A DNA stretch of 64,000 nt. Origin: Murimonas intestini (GTDB lineage: Bacteria > Bacillota > Clostridia > Lachnospirales > Lachnospiraceae). Below are positions 50,571-59,371 of this stretch, piece by piece. The stretch spans positions 1 through 64,000 of the forward strand of contig QGGY01000016.1 in assembly GCA_003148945.1 (NCBI GenBank). The letters are read 5' to 3'. A program made the position numbers and the translations under genes. The notes under the pieces are model-generated. The model searched no databases. It worked only from the letters and a program-made list of their open reading frames with translations, and had not been told where the DNA came from. Each line of letters starts with the position of its first letter. Within the stretch, counting starts at the first letter, position 1.

Positions 50571-53024
50571 TCAAAGAATGTTCTTTTTCTTCCCCGTCTT
50601 CCCAAGCTTTGCCTCATACTCCTTATTAGCCTTCCTGTTTCTGAAGAATCCGCCGATCACCCTGCCGGCGCCTCTGAAGAAGTGTCCGTTTACTATGGTG
50701 AGCATTCCTTCTACCATTTCTCTGCTGACCATACCTCCTGTCATTTTTGCTATGCCGCGGAAGGGCATATTGTAGATGAAGAGAATATTCAGGTCTGGTT
50801 TTCCGGCTTCCTCACTCTTTTTCTTCATGGCTGTGAGACGATTATAGACCAGCCTTGCCAAAGCGCTTTTTGCATAAAACATCTGGCAGATGGCATCGTT
50901 TGGCCCAATCTCCCCTGACCATTTGCCTGACGGGATCCCATGGCCCAAAAGATTCCTGAATTCATCATCATGGATGCTCTGCACCAGTCCGGTATAGTAG
51001 TACGGAAGCTGGGCCGGGTTATACGGATATATATCTGTAGTCCCCTCAACGTGAAGTTTTCCTCTCAGGCGGATGTCACTCACGCTTGCTCCAGCCATGA
51101 TATCGTAATCGCCCATCTCTATTTCCCATTGATCAGTCTTTACATTCCAGTAGCGGAAAGTCTTGTCGTCAAATGGAATCTCAACAGTCCTGCTCTCACC
51201 TGCTTTTAGATAAACTTTTTTAAAGCCTTTCAGCTCTTTTTCCGGTCGGAACACAATGGCATTGTGCAGTCCCACATACAGCTGGACAACCTCTGCCCCA
51301 TCATATTTTCCTGTGTTTTCCACAGTGAGGGAAATACCCTTTTCACTGATCTTAAGATCAGAATATGTAAATTCCGTATAAGATAAACCAAAGCCAAAGG
51401 GATACTGCACCCGTACCCTGCTTGTATCATAGTAGCGGTAGCCAACATAAATGGACTCCCTGTATTCGGCCGTCCTTTCTGTACCTGGAAAATACCTGTA
51501 GGCAGGCGTGTCTTCATAGCGGATGGGATAGGATTCGCTCAATCTTCCCGAAGGATTCTCTTTGCCTGTGATCAGGTCCAGCATGGCGGATGCTCCCGCC
51601 TCCCCTGAAAGAAAACCGTGCAGAATAGCTTTGCAGCTGTTCTGCCATGGCATTTCAATAGCTGAACCGGCACTTAAGATCCCTATCACATTTTCATTCA
51701 CCTTTACCAGGGCTTCTAAGAGCTCAATCTGGTTTTGGGGAATCCGCATATGCGCGCGGTCCATTCCCTCTGATTCACTGATTTCATCTAAACCGAAGCA
51801 GTATAAAACAGCATCCGCATTCCGGGCAATATCAAGGGCTTCCTTCTGAAGCGCCGCGTCCGCCTCGCCTGTGCGAATATAGCCTCTTGCCATGCCAACT
51901 GTCTGCAGTTCATAATTTTGGATGATTTTATCCATAGATTCCACATGGATGGCATTCACAACCGATGAACCTGCTCCCTGGTACCGGGGCTTTGCTGCAA
52001 AATCACCGATCAGAGCAACCTTTGTCTTTGCCGGCAAAGGCAGAATATTGTCTTCATTCTTTAAAAGGACTGCACTTTCCGCTGCCGCCCGTCTGGCCAG
52101 CCCGTGATGTGCCTTCTCATCAAAGGAGGTTTTTTTGCTCTTTGCCTGTTCCGTCAAATACAGCACAGCATCCAGCAGCTCATCCACACGGGCATCTACT
52201 GCCTCAGCCAAAAGCGTACCATCCTCCACAGCCCTTACGATCTCTCTTGCAGAATCCAGACCGGGGTTGGGCATCTCCACATTGGAGCCTGCCTCCACAC
52301 CTTTTACATGGTCATTGGAGCCGCCCCAGTCTGTGACCACTATACCGTCAAACCCCCACTCATCGCGAAGAATATCCTGCAATAAATGGCTGTTCTCATT
52401 GGCATAAGTACCATTTACCTCATTGTAGCTGGTCATTATGGCCTTTGCCTTTCCTTCTTTCACGGCAATCTCAAATCCTGTCAGATATATTTCCCGGAGT
52501 GTCCTCTCGTCCAGCACTGCATTCATTGCCATACGCCTGAGCTCCTGGCTGTTTACTGCAAAATGCTTGGGACATGCAGACAATCCCTGGCTCTGAATGC
52601 CTTTTACATAAGAAGCCGCCATCTTTCCCGCCAGATAGGGATCCTCTGAAAAATACTCAAAATTACGCCCGCACAGCGGGCTTCTCTTTATGTTAAGCCC
52701 CGGCCCCAGCAGGATATTTACATCCTGCGCCAAAGCCTCTTCCCCCAGCGCCCGGCCTATCTCTTCGCCAAGGCTTTCATCCCAGCTGTTGGCCACAGAT
52801 GCCGCCGTGGGAAAACAGGTGGCAGGAAGGGATTCATTCAATCCCAGATGATCCCCCGCCCCGGCCTGCTTCCGGATTCCGTGAGGCCCGTCCGAAAAGA
52901 AAACTGACGGGATATTCAGGCGCTTTAGATCCCTGCTCTCCCACTCACCTTTTCCGCTCAGAAAAGCGGCCTTTTCCTCCAGCGTCATTTTATTGATTAT
53001 CTCTTTATACTTTAAATTTTTCAC
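50571..53024 (-). CDS. GH3 beta-glucosidase
   Basis: An 817-residue glycoside hydrolase family 3 enzyme. The catalytic (alpha/beta)8 domain is N-terminal, with SDGPHGIRKQ, CPKHFAVNSQE and the nucleophile D232 in IVVTDWGGSND. Then come the alpha/beta sandwich (VALIGDFAAKPRYQGAGSS), a fibronectin III-like domain (VVQLYVG...PEKELKGFKKVYL), and a ~100-residue C-terminal extension. No signal peptide, so intracellular; it would hydrolyse imported beta-glucosides. The start is GTG 53024. The AgrC/AgrA-like pair is 42 bp upstream in the same direction. Confidence 0.9.
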   Translation of the reverse strand: MKNLKYKEIINKMTLEEKAAFLSGKGEWESRDLKRLNIPSVFFSDGPHGIRKQAGAGDHLGLNESLPATCFPTAASVANSWDESLGEEIGRALGEEALAQDVNILLGPGLNIKRSPLCGRNFEYFSEDPYLAGKMAASYVKGIQSQGLSACPKHFAVNSQELRRMAMNAVLDERTLREIYLTGFEIAVKEGKAKAIMTSYNEVNGTYANENSHLLQDILRDEWGFDGIVVTDWGGSNDHVKGVEAGSNVEMPNPGLDSAREIVRAVEDGTLLAEAVDARVDELLDAVLYLTEQAKSKKTSFDEKAHHGLARRAAAESAVLLKNEDNILPLPAKTKVALIGDFAAKPRYQGAGSSVVNAIHVESMDKIIQNYELQTVGMARGYIRTGEADAALQKEALDIARNADAVLYCFGLDEISESEGMDRAHMRIPQNQIELLEALVKVNENVIGILSAGSAIEMPWQNSCKAILHGFLSGEAGASAMLDLITGKENPSGRLSESYPIRYEDTPAYRYFPGTERTAEYRESIYVGYRYYDTSRVRVQYPFGFGLSYTEFTYSDLKISEKGISLTVENTGKYDGAEVVQLYVGLHNAIVFRPEKELKGFKKVYLKAGESRTVEIPFDDKTFRYWNVKTDQWEIEMGDYDIMAGASVSDIRLRGKLHVEGTTDIYPYNPAQLPYYYTGLVQSIHDDEFRNLLGHGIPSGKWSGEIGPNDAICQMFYAKSALARLVYNRLTAMKKKSEEAGKPDLNILFIYNMPFRGIAKMTGGMVSREMVEGMLTIVNGHFFRGAGRVIGGFFRNRKANKEYEAKLGKTGKKKNIL

Positions 53025-53066
53025 CTGTTTTCATATCCTCTGGTATCATCCACGTCCCGCACCATC

Positions 53067-54386
53067 TCATTCCCGGGATATCAGTATCCTCAGCTCAAAC
53101 CATCCGTCTTTTGCCTGGACGGTGACGGAACCACTATATTTTTCAACAATTGTTTTAATGCTCTTCATGCCGTATCCATGAAATTTTTTATCCAGCTTTG
53201 TTGTCTTCGGCATTCCATTTTCAAATTCCAGGGTACCCTCATAGCAGTTTTCCACCTTGATGCGCAGAAAATTTTTCTGCCGTGACACTACCATGTGTAT
53301 CAGCCTTTTTTCAGGATCCGCAATCTTTTTCACGCTTTCAATGGCATTATCCAGCGCATTTCCAAACAGCGCCGTGATATCCATAGGATGCATAAATTCA
53401 ATTGCCTCTCCGTCCGCCACACATGTCAGGCTGATCCCCTGATTCTGGCACTGAAGCGTTTTCGCTGTCAGAATAGTGTCCAGAACCTTGTTTCCTGTCT
53501 TATTCTGTGCCTCATATAATTTAATCTCCTGCTCCATCTGATTCAGGTAGGTTTCCTTCTCCCTGTCATCTATGGATGAGCGCAGAAATGCGATCTGGTG
53601 CTTCAGATCATGATACTTCTGATTGACCAGGGCAATGCTTTCCTCAGAGATCTTGTAGTTTTCATACTGTGAGTGGAGCATATTCTGCAGATATGCATTT
53701 TCGAGTTTTACGTTTATTTCCTGTATCTGCATATGATATGCAAACAGGATCCCCACTCCTCCCAGATCCACAAGGGTGCGGATAGTAAACATCTCAGCCG
53801 GGAACTGGCTGCTGAAAGGCGTGTTTGAGAAAACATAGCTCATATTGCTCATCATATAAACAAGCAGCAGCAGAAAAACAGTGACCCTCAGTTCCCTGCC
53901 GCTTATATGCAGTTCTTCGTTTTCTTTCCTGTAACTCCGCTCCAGTAAATACATGACACCAAATACGCTGCCGTAGGAAACTGTCAGAAACAGCAGATTC
54001 CATACCATATTAAGCTCCAGCTCCCAGTTCATCAGGCCGAAATAAAACAGCTGCCAGTCAAGAGAAGCAGCAAGCTCTCCCAGGATAAATACCCTGGTGC
54101 AGAAGTAGGCTGATTTTTTCCAGTCCATATCACAGCAGGTATGGATAGACAGCCAGAGTATCCCTATCTCAGCCAGAACACAGGGAATAAACCACTTTAC
54201 CGCGATCTGGTCGGTGGCGATCATAAAAACAAGCAGCAAAACGGCAAAGCCTGTCTGGGCTGCCGCACGTCTCTTTCCGGTCAGCCGCTTTTTATTAAGG
54301 CTGATATACAGGCTGCTGCTGAAAATATAGGCAAGGGCATAATAGATGCCCGGCGTATTATTTAAATCTGGCGTAACCTGCAGCAC
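53067..54386 (-). CDS. GHKL sensor histidine kinase (AgrC-like)
   Basis: A 439-residue protein. About six membrane helices occupy residues 1-230. A dimerization helix with KYHDLKHQIAFLR (phospho-acceptor His) follows, then a GHKL ATPase domain (FGNALDNAIESV, KKFHGYGMKSIKTIVEKY). This is the AgrC/CitA-like architecture that usually senses peptides or cell-surface signals. It overlaps the response regulator gene by one base. No agrB/agrD is nearby; the input may be related to the flanking glycosidase genes. Confidence 0.88.
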   Translation of the reverse strand: MLQVTPDLNNTPGIYYALAYIFSSSLYISLNKKRLTGKRRAAAQTGFAVLLLVFMIATDQIAVKWFIPCVLAEIGILWLSIHTCCDMDWKKSAYFCTRVFILGELAASLDWQLFYFGLMNWELELNMVWNLLFLTVSYGSVFGVMYLLERSYRKENEELHISGRELRVTVFLLLLVYMMSNMSYVFSNTPFSSQFPAEMFTIRTLVDLGGVGILFAYHMQIQEINVKLENAYLQNMLHSQYENYKISEESIALVNQKYHDLKHQIAFLRSSIDDREKETYLNQMEQEIKLYEAQNKTGNKVLDTILTAKTLQCQNQGISLTCVADGEAIEFMHPMDITALFGNALDNAIESVKKIADPEKRLIHMVVSRQKNFLRIKVENCYEGTLEFENGMPKTTKLDKKFHGYGMKSIKTIVEKYSGSVTVQAKDGWFELRILISRE

Positions 54387-55096
54387 TATTTGCTCACCTC
54401 GTTCATATAATCATTCAGCGCTTCTAAAAACGCTTTTCTCTTCCCGCGGCTTACCTGGATCCACTCATTTCCAACAAGGGCATCGGAGTTCTGGACAGCC
54501 TCAACGTATTCCAGATTCACAAGATAACACTTGTTGCACCTGAAAAACCCGTGCTTTTTAAGATCATTTTCTACTTCAGACAGGGAGCCTTTAGTCATAA
54601 AATCCTCCTCACCTGTGTGATAAACAAGATCGTGGTCCTGTACCTCAATATATGTAATCTCCGAGATATCCAGTTTTTTCAGTCTTCCCCTGTTGGAGAT
54701 GACCACATATTTCTTTGCACGCTTTTTCATTCTTGCCAAAGCGCGGTCCAGCCTCTGGGTAAATGCATAGTAGCTGACTGGTTTTAGCACATAGTCCAAT
54801 GCGTCTACGGTATAGCCCTTTATGGCATACTGGGGCATATTTGTAATGAAAATGATCACCACCTCTGTATCCAGCTTCCTGATACTCTCCGCCGCCGTCA
54901 TTCCATCCATAAAAGTCATTTCAATATCCATGAATATGATGTCATAGCACGCTTTATATTCTTCTGCAATTTCATCTCCGTCTGTGAATACGGAAATCTG
55001 GAATTTTTCTTTACTTTCCTGCTCGTATTTTTTCAGGTAACCTAACAGTTCCTGACGATACTGGGCGTCGTCCTCCACCAATGCGATCCTGATCAT
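54386..55096 (-). CDS. LytTR-family response regulator
   Basis: A 236-residue AgrA/LytR-type regulator. Receiver domain VEDDAQYR with phospho-acceptor D57 in IIFMDIEMTFMDG; C-terminal LytTR DNA-binding domain from ~135 (KYVVISNRGRLKKLDISEIT, FFRCNKCYLVNLEYVEAV). Forms an operon with the downstream GHKL kinase. Confidence 0.9.
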   Translation of the reverse strand: MIRIALVEDDAQYRQELLGYLKKYEQESKEKFQISVFTDGDEIAEEYKACYDIIFMDIEMTFMDGMTAAESIRKLDTEVVIIFITNMPQYAIKGYTVDALDYVLKPVSYYAFTQRLDRALARMKKRAKKYVVISNRGRLKKLDISEITYIEVQDHDLVYHTGEEDFMTKGSLSEVENDLKKHGFFRCNKCYLVNLEYVEAVQNSDALVGNEWIQVSRGKRKAFLEALNDYMNEVSK

Positions 55097-55152
55097 CTTC
55101 TTCTCCCTATTTCAAACTATACACCTCCGTGCATCCCATAATTCAGATCCCT

Positions 55153-55220
55153 GCGGATGGGCGTGCTTCGCACGATAAGGTATAAAATTTCGGCAGCGGC
55201 TCAGATTTCCTGCTGAGCCG
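55153..55220. repeat. Dispersed repeat and hairpin between operons
   Basis: GCGGATGGGCGTG...CGCACGATAA at 55153-55178 repeats 48887-48912 in inverted orientation. CGGCTCAG/CTGAGCCG (55197-55220) forms a stem. Region 55097-55313 otherwise contains no gene. Confidence 0.6.
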
Positions 55221-55313
55221 TTACACGTTTCGCTTCACAGCTATTATACCAAAGATGACATTTTATATAAAGGACGATTTCCAGTTAAAGTTCACATACC
55301 ATAACGGTTATTA

Positions 55314-56780
55314 TTATGCCTTCTTCCTGGCGGCAATGGCTGCCTGCTCCTCCGGAAGTTTTTTCTCTATAGTGAAGAACAGGATCAGAACAGCACAGAT
55401 CACATAGGCGATGGTTTCCACCCATATATAGCTGGCTGATATAGCCGTCTGGGCTGCTGCCGTCTGTCCTGCGATCCCCATGGCCACATCCACGTTCTGG
55501 TCATAGCCGCTCATTCCCAGGACGGCGCTGAAGATGGAATTGCAGATGGGGGTTCCCGCCACCATAATAGAGCTGTAGATGGACATGGTCAGGCCGTCTG
55601 TCCTGATGCGGCTCTTGTATTCAATATGGTCGATTACATCTGCAAGCAGTGCCAGTATCATATAACATGCTGGAGCAGAACCAAGACATTTCAGTCCCAC
55701 ACCGATGGCAACAGGTACGATCTGGCCATTTCCTATGATGGCAACGACACCTCCGGCAGCACCCAGGAGCATTCCGCCCATGCATACGATCCTCTTCCCA
55801 TATTTATTGCACAGGGGAACAACAGCAATTGCCGCCAAAGCCATGGGAACAGCCCCCATGATAGAGAGAAGGGATTGGGAAGCTCCCCATGCATCAGCTG
55901 TCCCAAAAAAGGAATTGTCAAGGACCCATTTACAATAGTAAGACATGGAACCGTTTTTCATGGCTCCGCTCCACTGAAAGCCCACATAAAAAAACATAAC
56001 GATCCACCATGTCTTTTCGCTGACAACAGCCTTAAGCTGGGTGGCCAGTGACGGCGCCGCCCCTTTTCCTTCTTCCTCTGCACCCTTTTTTTCCAGCTCC
56101 TCTGTCACACGCTCTCTTGTGAACATATACTGCAGATAGATGGTTAGTGCTGAAAAAACAGCAATTGCCAGCATGGCCATAAACCACAGATTCTGATCTT
56201 CCTTTAAAGCAAAGGAGACAAGAACCGGAAACACCATGGAACCTGCGCCCATGACACCAAGGCCCGCTACATTTGTAAATGACGCAAGGGCGCCTCTCTG
56301 CTTGCTGTTTCTTGTAGATAATGGTATCAACGTGGAATTTGCCGTATTATAGATCGGATAGGCCACGGCATAAAACAGATTATATGCAATTGCCACCCAT
56401 ACCATTTTGGCTGTACCTTCAAAGGGGACGATAAACATGAGAACGCTGGCCACTGACAGAGTAAGAGCCGACAAAAGTATCCACGGCCTTGCTTTTCCTG
56501 CCATTGTCTTTGTTCTCTCGATCAGCTGTCCCACTACAAGATTTGAAATAACGATAAATATGGTAGATACCAGCTGCAGGGTAGTTAAAAATGTCAGATT
56601 CAGTTTTAATACATCTGTAAAATAGTTCTGCAGAATACTGGTGAAAATACCGGAAGCCAGCAATGCTCCAAATGGTCCGATAAAATATCCCAACAGCATT
56701 TCCGGCATCTTTACACTGTCGGATTTGATTTTCGAGCTAAAAAAGGGCTTTTCCCATATACTCTTTTTCTTGCTTTTCAT
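55314..56780 (-). CDS. GPH-family glycoside transporter (MelB-like)
   Basis: A 488-residue, 12-helix cation-coupled sugar symporter of the glycoside-pentoside-hexuronide family: LLGYFIGPFGALLASGIFTS, NLVVGQLIERTKTMAGKARP (the GPH loop signature) and LADVIDHIEYKSRIRTDG. It imports oligosaccharides or glycosides for the adjacent intracellular glycosidases. It starts 3 bp after the GH78 stop, so the genes are co-transcribed. Confidence 0.9.
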   Translation of the reverse strand: MKSKKKSIWEKPFFSSKIKSDSVKMPEMLLGYFIGPFGALLASGIFTSILQNYFTDVLKLNLTFLTTLQLVSTIFIVISNLVVGQLIERTKTMAGKARPWILLSALTLSVASVLMFIVPFEGTAKMVWVAIAYNLFYAVAYPIYNTANSTLIPLSTRNSKQRGALASFTNVAGLGVMGAGSMVFPVLVSFALKEDQNLWFMAMLAIAVFSALTIYLQYMFTRERVTEELEKKGAEEEGKGAAPSLATQLKAVVSEKTWWIVMFFYVGFQWSGAMKNGSMSYYCKWVLDNSFFGTADAWGASQSLLSIMGAVPMALAAIAVVPLCNKYGKRIVCMGGMLLGAAGGVVAIIGNGQIVPVAIGVGLKCLGSAPACYMILALLADVIDHIEYKSRIRTDGLTMSIYSSIMVAGTPICNSIFSAVLGMSGYDQNVDVAMGIAGQTAAAQTAISASYIWVETIAYVICAVLILFFTIEKKLPEEQAAIAARKKA

Positions 56781-56783
56781 TGC

Positions 56784-59363
56784 TTATCTCTCCCTTTCTT
56801 GCCTGTCTGTTCCTGTAAGCCTGCAGTGTCTCTCATATCTGCCGCTCTCCAGTATTTCGGCTGTTCCATCCGGCAGCTTTAAGGTACACTGGCTCCCCAC
56901 CGGCACCTCTGCATGGACAGTGAACTTATCACCTTCCCTTTTCCATTCCGAAACGATCCGCCCATAGGGCGTCTCCACGCTCCCTTTTGCAAAGGTAAGC
57001 CCATCACCTGGTACCGGTTCTATTTTAAAGCGCTTATAACCTGGTTTCCGGGCCTCTATTCCAGCTACCCGCCTGTAGAGAAAGTCTCCCACAGCACCGC
57101 TGGCATAATGATTATAAGAAATCATCTGGTCAGTCCCGTCATCTCCAATGGGGCATACACCCTTTTCATCCAGGCCGTCCCAGCGCTCCCAAATGGTAGT
57201 CGCTCCGCATTTTACCTCATACAGCCAGGAAGGACACTTCTCATTTAGCAGCATCCGGTACGCCTCGTCTGCCCTCCCATTGTCAGCCAGCGCAAACAAA
57301 ATATAAGGCGTTCCCGGAAAACCTGTCCCGATGCAATAGTCATTTTTCTTTACCAGCCTCACCAGATTATCAACGGCCTTTTCTTTTGCCGGGCCGTCAA
57401 ACATCCCGAAATATAACGGAAGTACATAGGCTGTCTGAAATTCTTCTTTTAATTTTCCATTTCCGTCTGTCAGAATGCTGCAGTATGCATCTGCTGTTCT
57501 TTTACTGATCTTCCTGTATTTCTCCGCATCCTGCCCCATTCCCAGAATCTCTGCAATGTCTGAGAGAATACCGCTTGTATTGCAGAGGCTTGCCGTTGCC
57601 GTCCATTTGCTGCGTTTCTGCCACTGGGACATCTGCGGCACATCAGGCGCCACCCAGTCCCCAAAATGGAGCATGGAAGGAGTATTCCAAATGTATCTGT
57701 GTTTTCCGGCGCTGAATAAACCTGCCCAGAATCTGCACGCGTCCACGTACTTTTTCATCATAGGATAATATTTTTCCAGAACATGCTTATCACCTTCTGC
57801 CTGATACAGCGCCCATGGAACTAAAATACATGCATCTCCCCAGAATTCAATGGCCATTGCCGGCATAGTTGCAGGAAAGCCATAGCCCTGGGCAGGAATA
57901 GTATTGGGGATTCCCCCTGTGGGAAGCTGCTCTGCCTCCATATCGGAAAGCCATTTATCCAGAAAACGGCTCATATTAAAATTCCAGCATGCAGTGGGCG
58001 CAAAAACAGCTATATCCCCTGTCCAGCCCATTCTCTCATCTCTCTGGGGACAGTCTGTAGGAATATCCATAAAGTTTGACTTTGCACTCCATGTAATATT
58101 GCTCTGCAGCCTGTTCAGCTTTGAAGAAGAACAACAAAATGTTCCCTGCTCCTCCACATCAGAATATAGAGCTTTTGCAGAAACCTCCACATCCTCCTGG
58201 GCGATCCCTTCGATGCAGATATATCTGAATCCCATGTAAGTAAGCTTCGGGGAGTATTTCTGTACTCCCTCCCTGCAGATATAGGTGGCCCTCGCAGTTG
58301 CAGTCCTTAAAAAATCTGTGTTTAAGGTGCCGTCAGGATTCAGTATCTCTGCATGGCTTACAATGATCTTCTGTCCTTTTTTTGCCCGAATTGAAAGCTC
58401 CACCACTCCTGCAAAGTTCTGTCCGAAATCGTAGACCAGCCCCTTCACTGTCCTGGAGCAGCTTTTGGGAAACAGAGTTTCGTGTGCCCTCACCGGAGCG
58501 CCGGAGGCTGCAAAGATCCTGGGCCTGATCTTTAACTTCTCAAGAGCTGCTTTTCTCCAGTTTATTTTATCCAGGCAGACTGTTGCGTCATATGTCTCAC
58601 CATCATAAATATCTGCTTCCCTGTAATTTCCTTCTTCTGTCACTTCCCAGTTTGTATCTGTCCCTGTCACGGACACACTGCCGTCTGCATATGTGATACG
58701 AAGCTCCAGCAGGAGAGCCTGGCGGTCTGCGCTGATACGGTTCTTTCTTGTAAATACAAAGGAACCCACAGCCCAGCCGCCGCCTGCCACCACATTCAGT
58801 TCATTTTCCCTGGTAATATGCGAAGTAACGTCATATGTCTGGTACTGAAGCCTTGTTTTATAGGAAGTAAAGCCCGGCGCAAAGTATTCATCCCCCACCT
58901 TTTCTCCATTCAGGAGGATCTCATATATTCCCATGGCTGTGGCATAAATTCTTGCGCTCTTTACTTTTTTATCAGTTTTGAACCTGTAACGGAAATTCAT
59001 GGGGACAGGAGATACCTTCTTTTCTGTAAAAGTATAACTGCCGTCTGTAATCCATCTGGCCTTCCAGGGGGTATCCATCCTTCCTGTCTCAAAGCTTATC
59101 CGGCTGTGGGCTGTTTCCCCGGCGTCATCCCGGACCTCAAGCAGCGCCTCATATGTGGTAAAGGGCTGTAATTCTTCCCCGGCATATGGAACTGCAATCT
59201 GCCGGGTGGTTTCCGTGGACCAGTTCCCTACAGTAAGAACAGCTTTCTCTAGCTTTGCCCCCTGCCTGTCACTATCCACAGAAAAGGAGAAGCATGGATG
59301 CGGCTCATCTGTGACACAGCCATATGTCAAATTTTCACATGTAAATTTTCTGACCTTCAGCAT
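56784..59363 (-). CDS. GH78 alpha-L-rhamnosidase
   Basis: An ~859-residue family 78 enzyme removing terminal alpha-L-rhamnose. N-terminal beta domains (MLKVRKFTCENLTYGCVTDE, WKARWITDGSY, ATAMGIYEILLNGEKVGDEYF) are followed by the (alpha/alpha)6 catalytic domain with PTDCPQRDERMGWTGDI, which includes the general acid, and by TTIWERWDG and NHYASGAVGDFLYR. No signal peptide, so it acts on imported glycosides. The start could be ATG 59363 or a TTG at 59375 that overlaps the GH2 stop; I prefer the ATG by homology of the opening. Confidence 0.9.
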   Translation of the reverse strand: MLKVRKFTCENLTYGCVTDEPHPCFSFSVDSDRQGAKLEKAVLTVGNWSTETTRQIAVPYAGEELQPFTTYEALLEVRDDAGETAHSRISFETGRMDTPWKARWITDGSYTFTEKKVSPVPMNFRYRFKTDKKVKSARIYATAMGIYEILLNGEKVGDEYFAPGFTSYKTRLQYQTYDVTSHITRENELNVVAGGGWAVGSFVFTRKNRISADRQALLLELRITYADGSVSVTGTDTNWEVTEEGNYREADIYDGETYDATVCLDKINWRKAALEKLKIRPRIFAASGAPVRAHETLFPKSCSRTVKGLVYDFGQNFAGVVELSIRAKKGQKIIVSHAEILNPDGTLNTDFLRTATARATYICREGVQKYSPKLTYMGFRYICIEGIAQEDVEVSAKALYSDVEEQGTFCCSSSKLNRLQSNITWSAKSNFMDIPTDCPQRDERMGWTGDIAVFAPTACWNFNMSRFLDKWLSDMEAEQLPTGGIPNTIPAQGYGFPATMPAMAIEFWGDACILVPWALYQAEGDKHVLEKYYPMMKKYVDACRFWAGLFSAGKHRYIWNTPSMLHFGDWVAPDVPQMSQWQKRSKWTATASLCNTSGILSDIAEILGMGQDAEKYRKISKRTADAYCSILTDGNGKLKEEFQTAYVLPLYFGMFDGPAKEKAVDNLVRLVKKNDYCIGTGFPGTPYILFALADNGRADEAYRMLLNEKCPSWLYEVKCGATTIWERWDGLDEKGVCPIGDDGTDQMISYNHYASGAVGDFLYRRVAGIEARKPGYKRFKIEPVPGDGLTFAKGSVETPYGRIVSEWKREGDKFTVHAEVPVGSQCTLKLPDGTAEILESGRYERHCRLTGTDRQERER

Positions 59364-59371
59364 AAAGCTTC

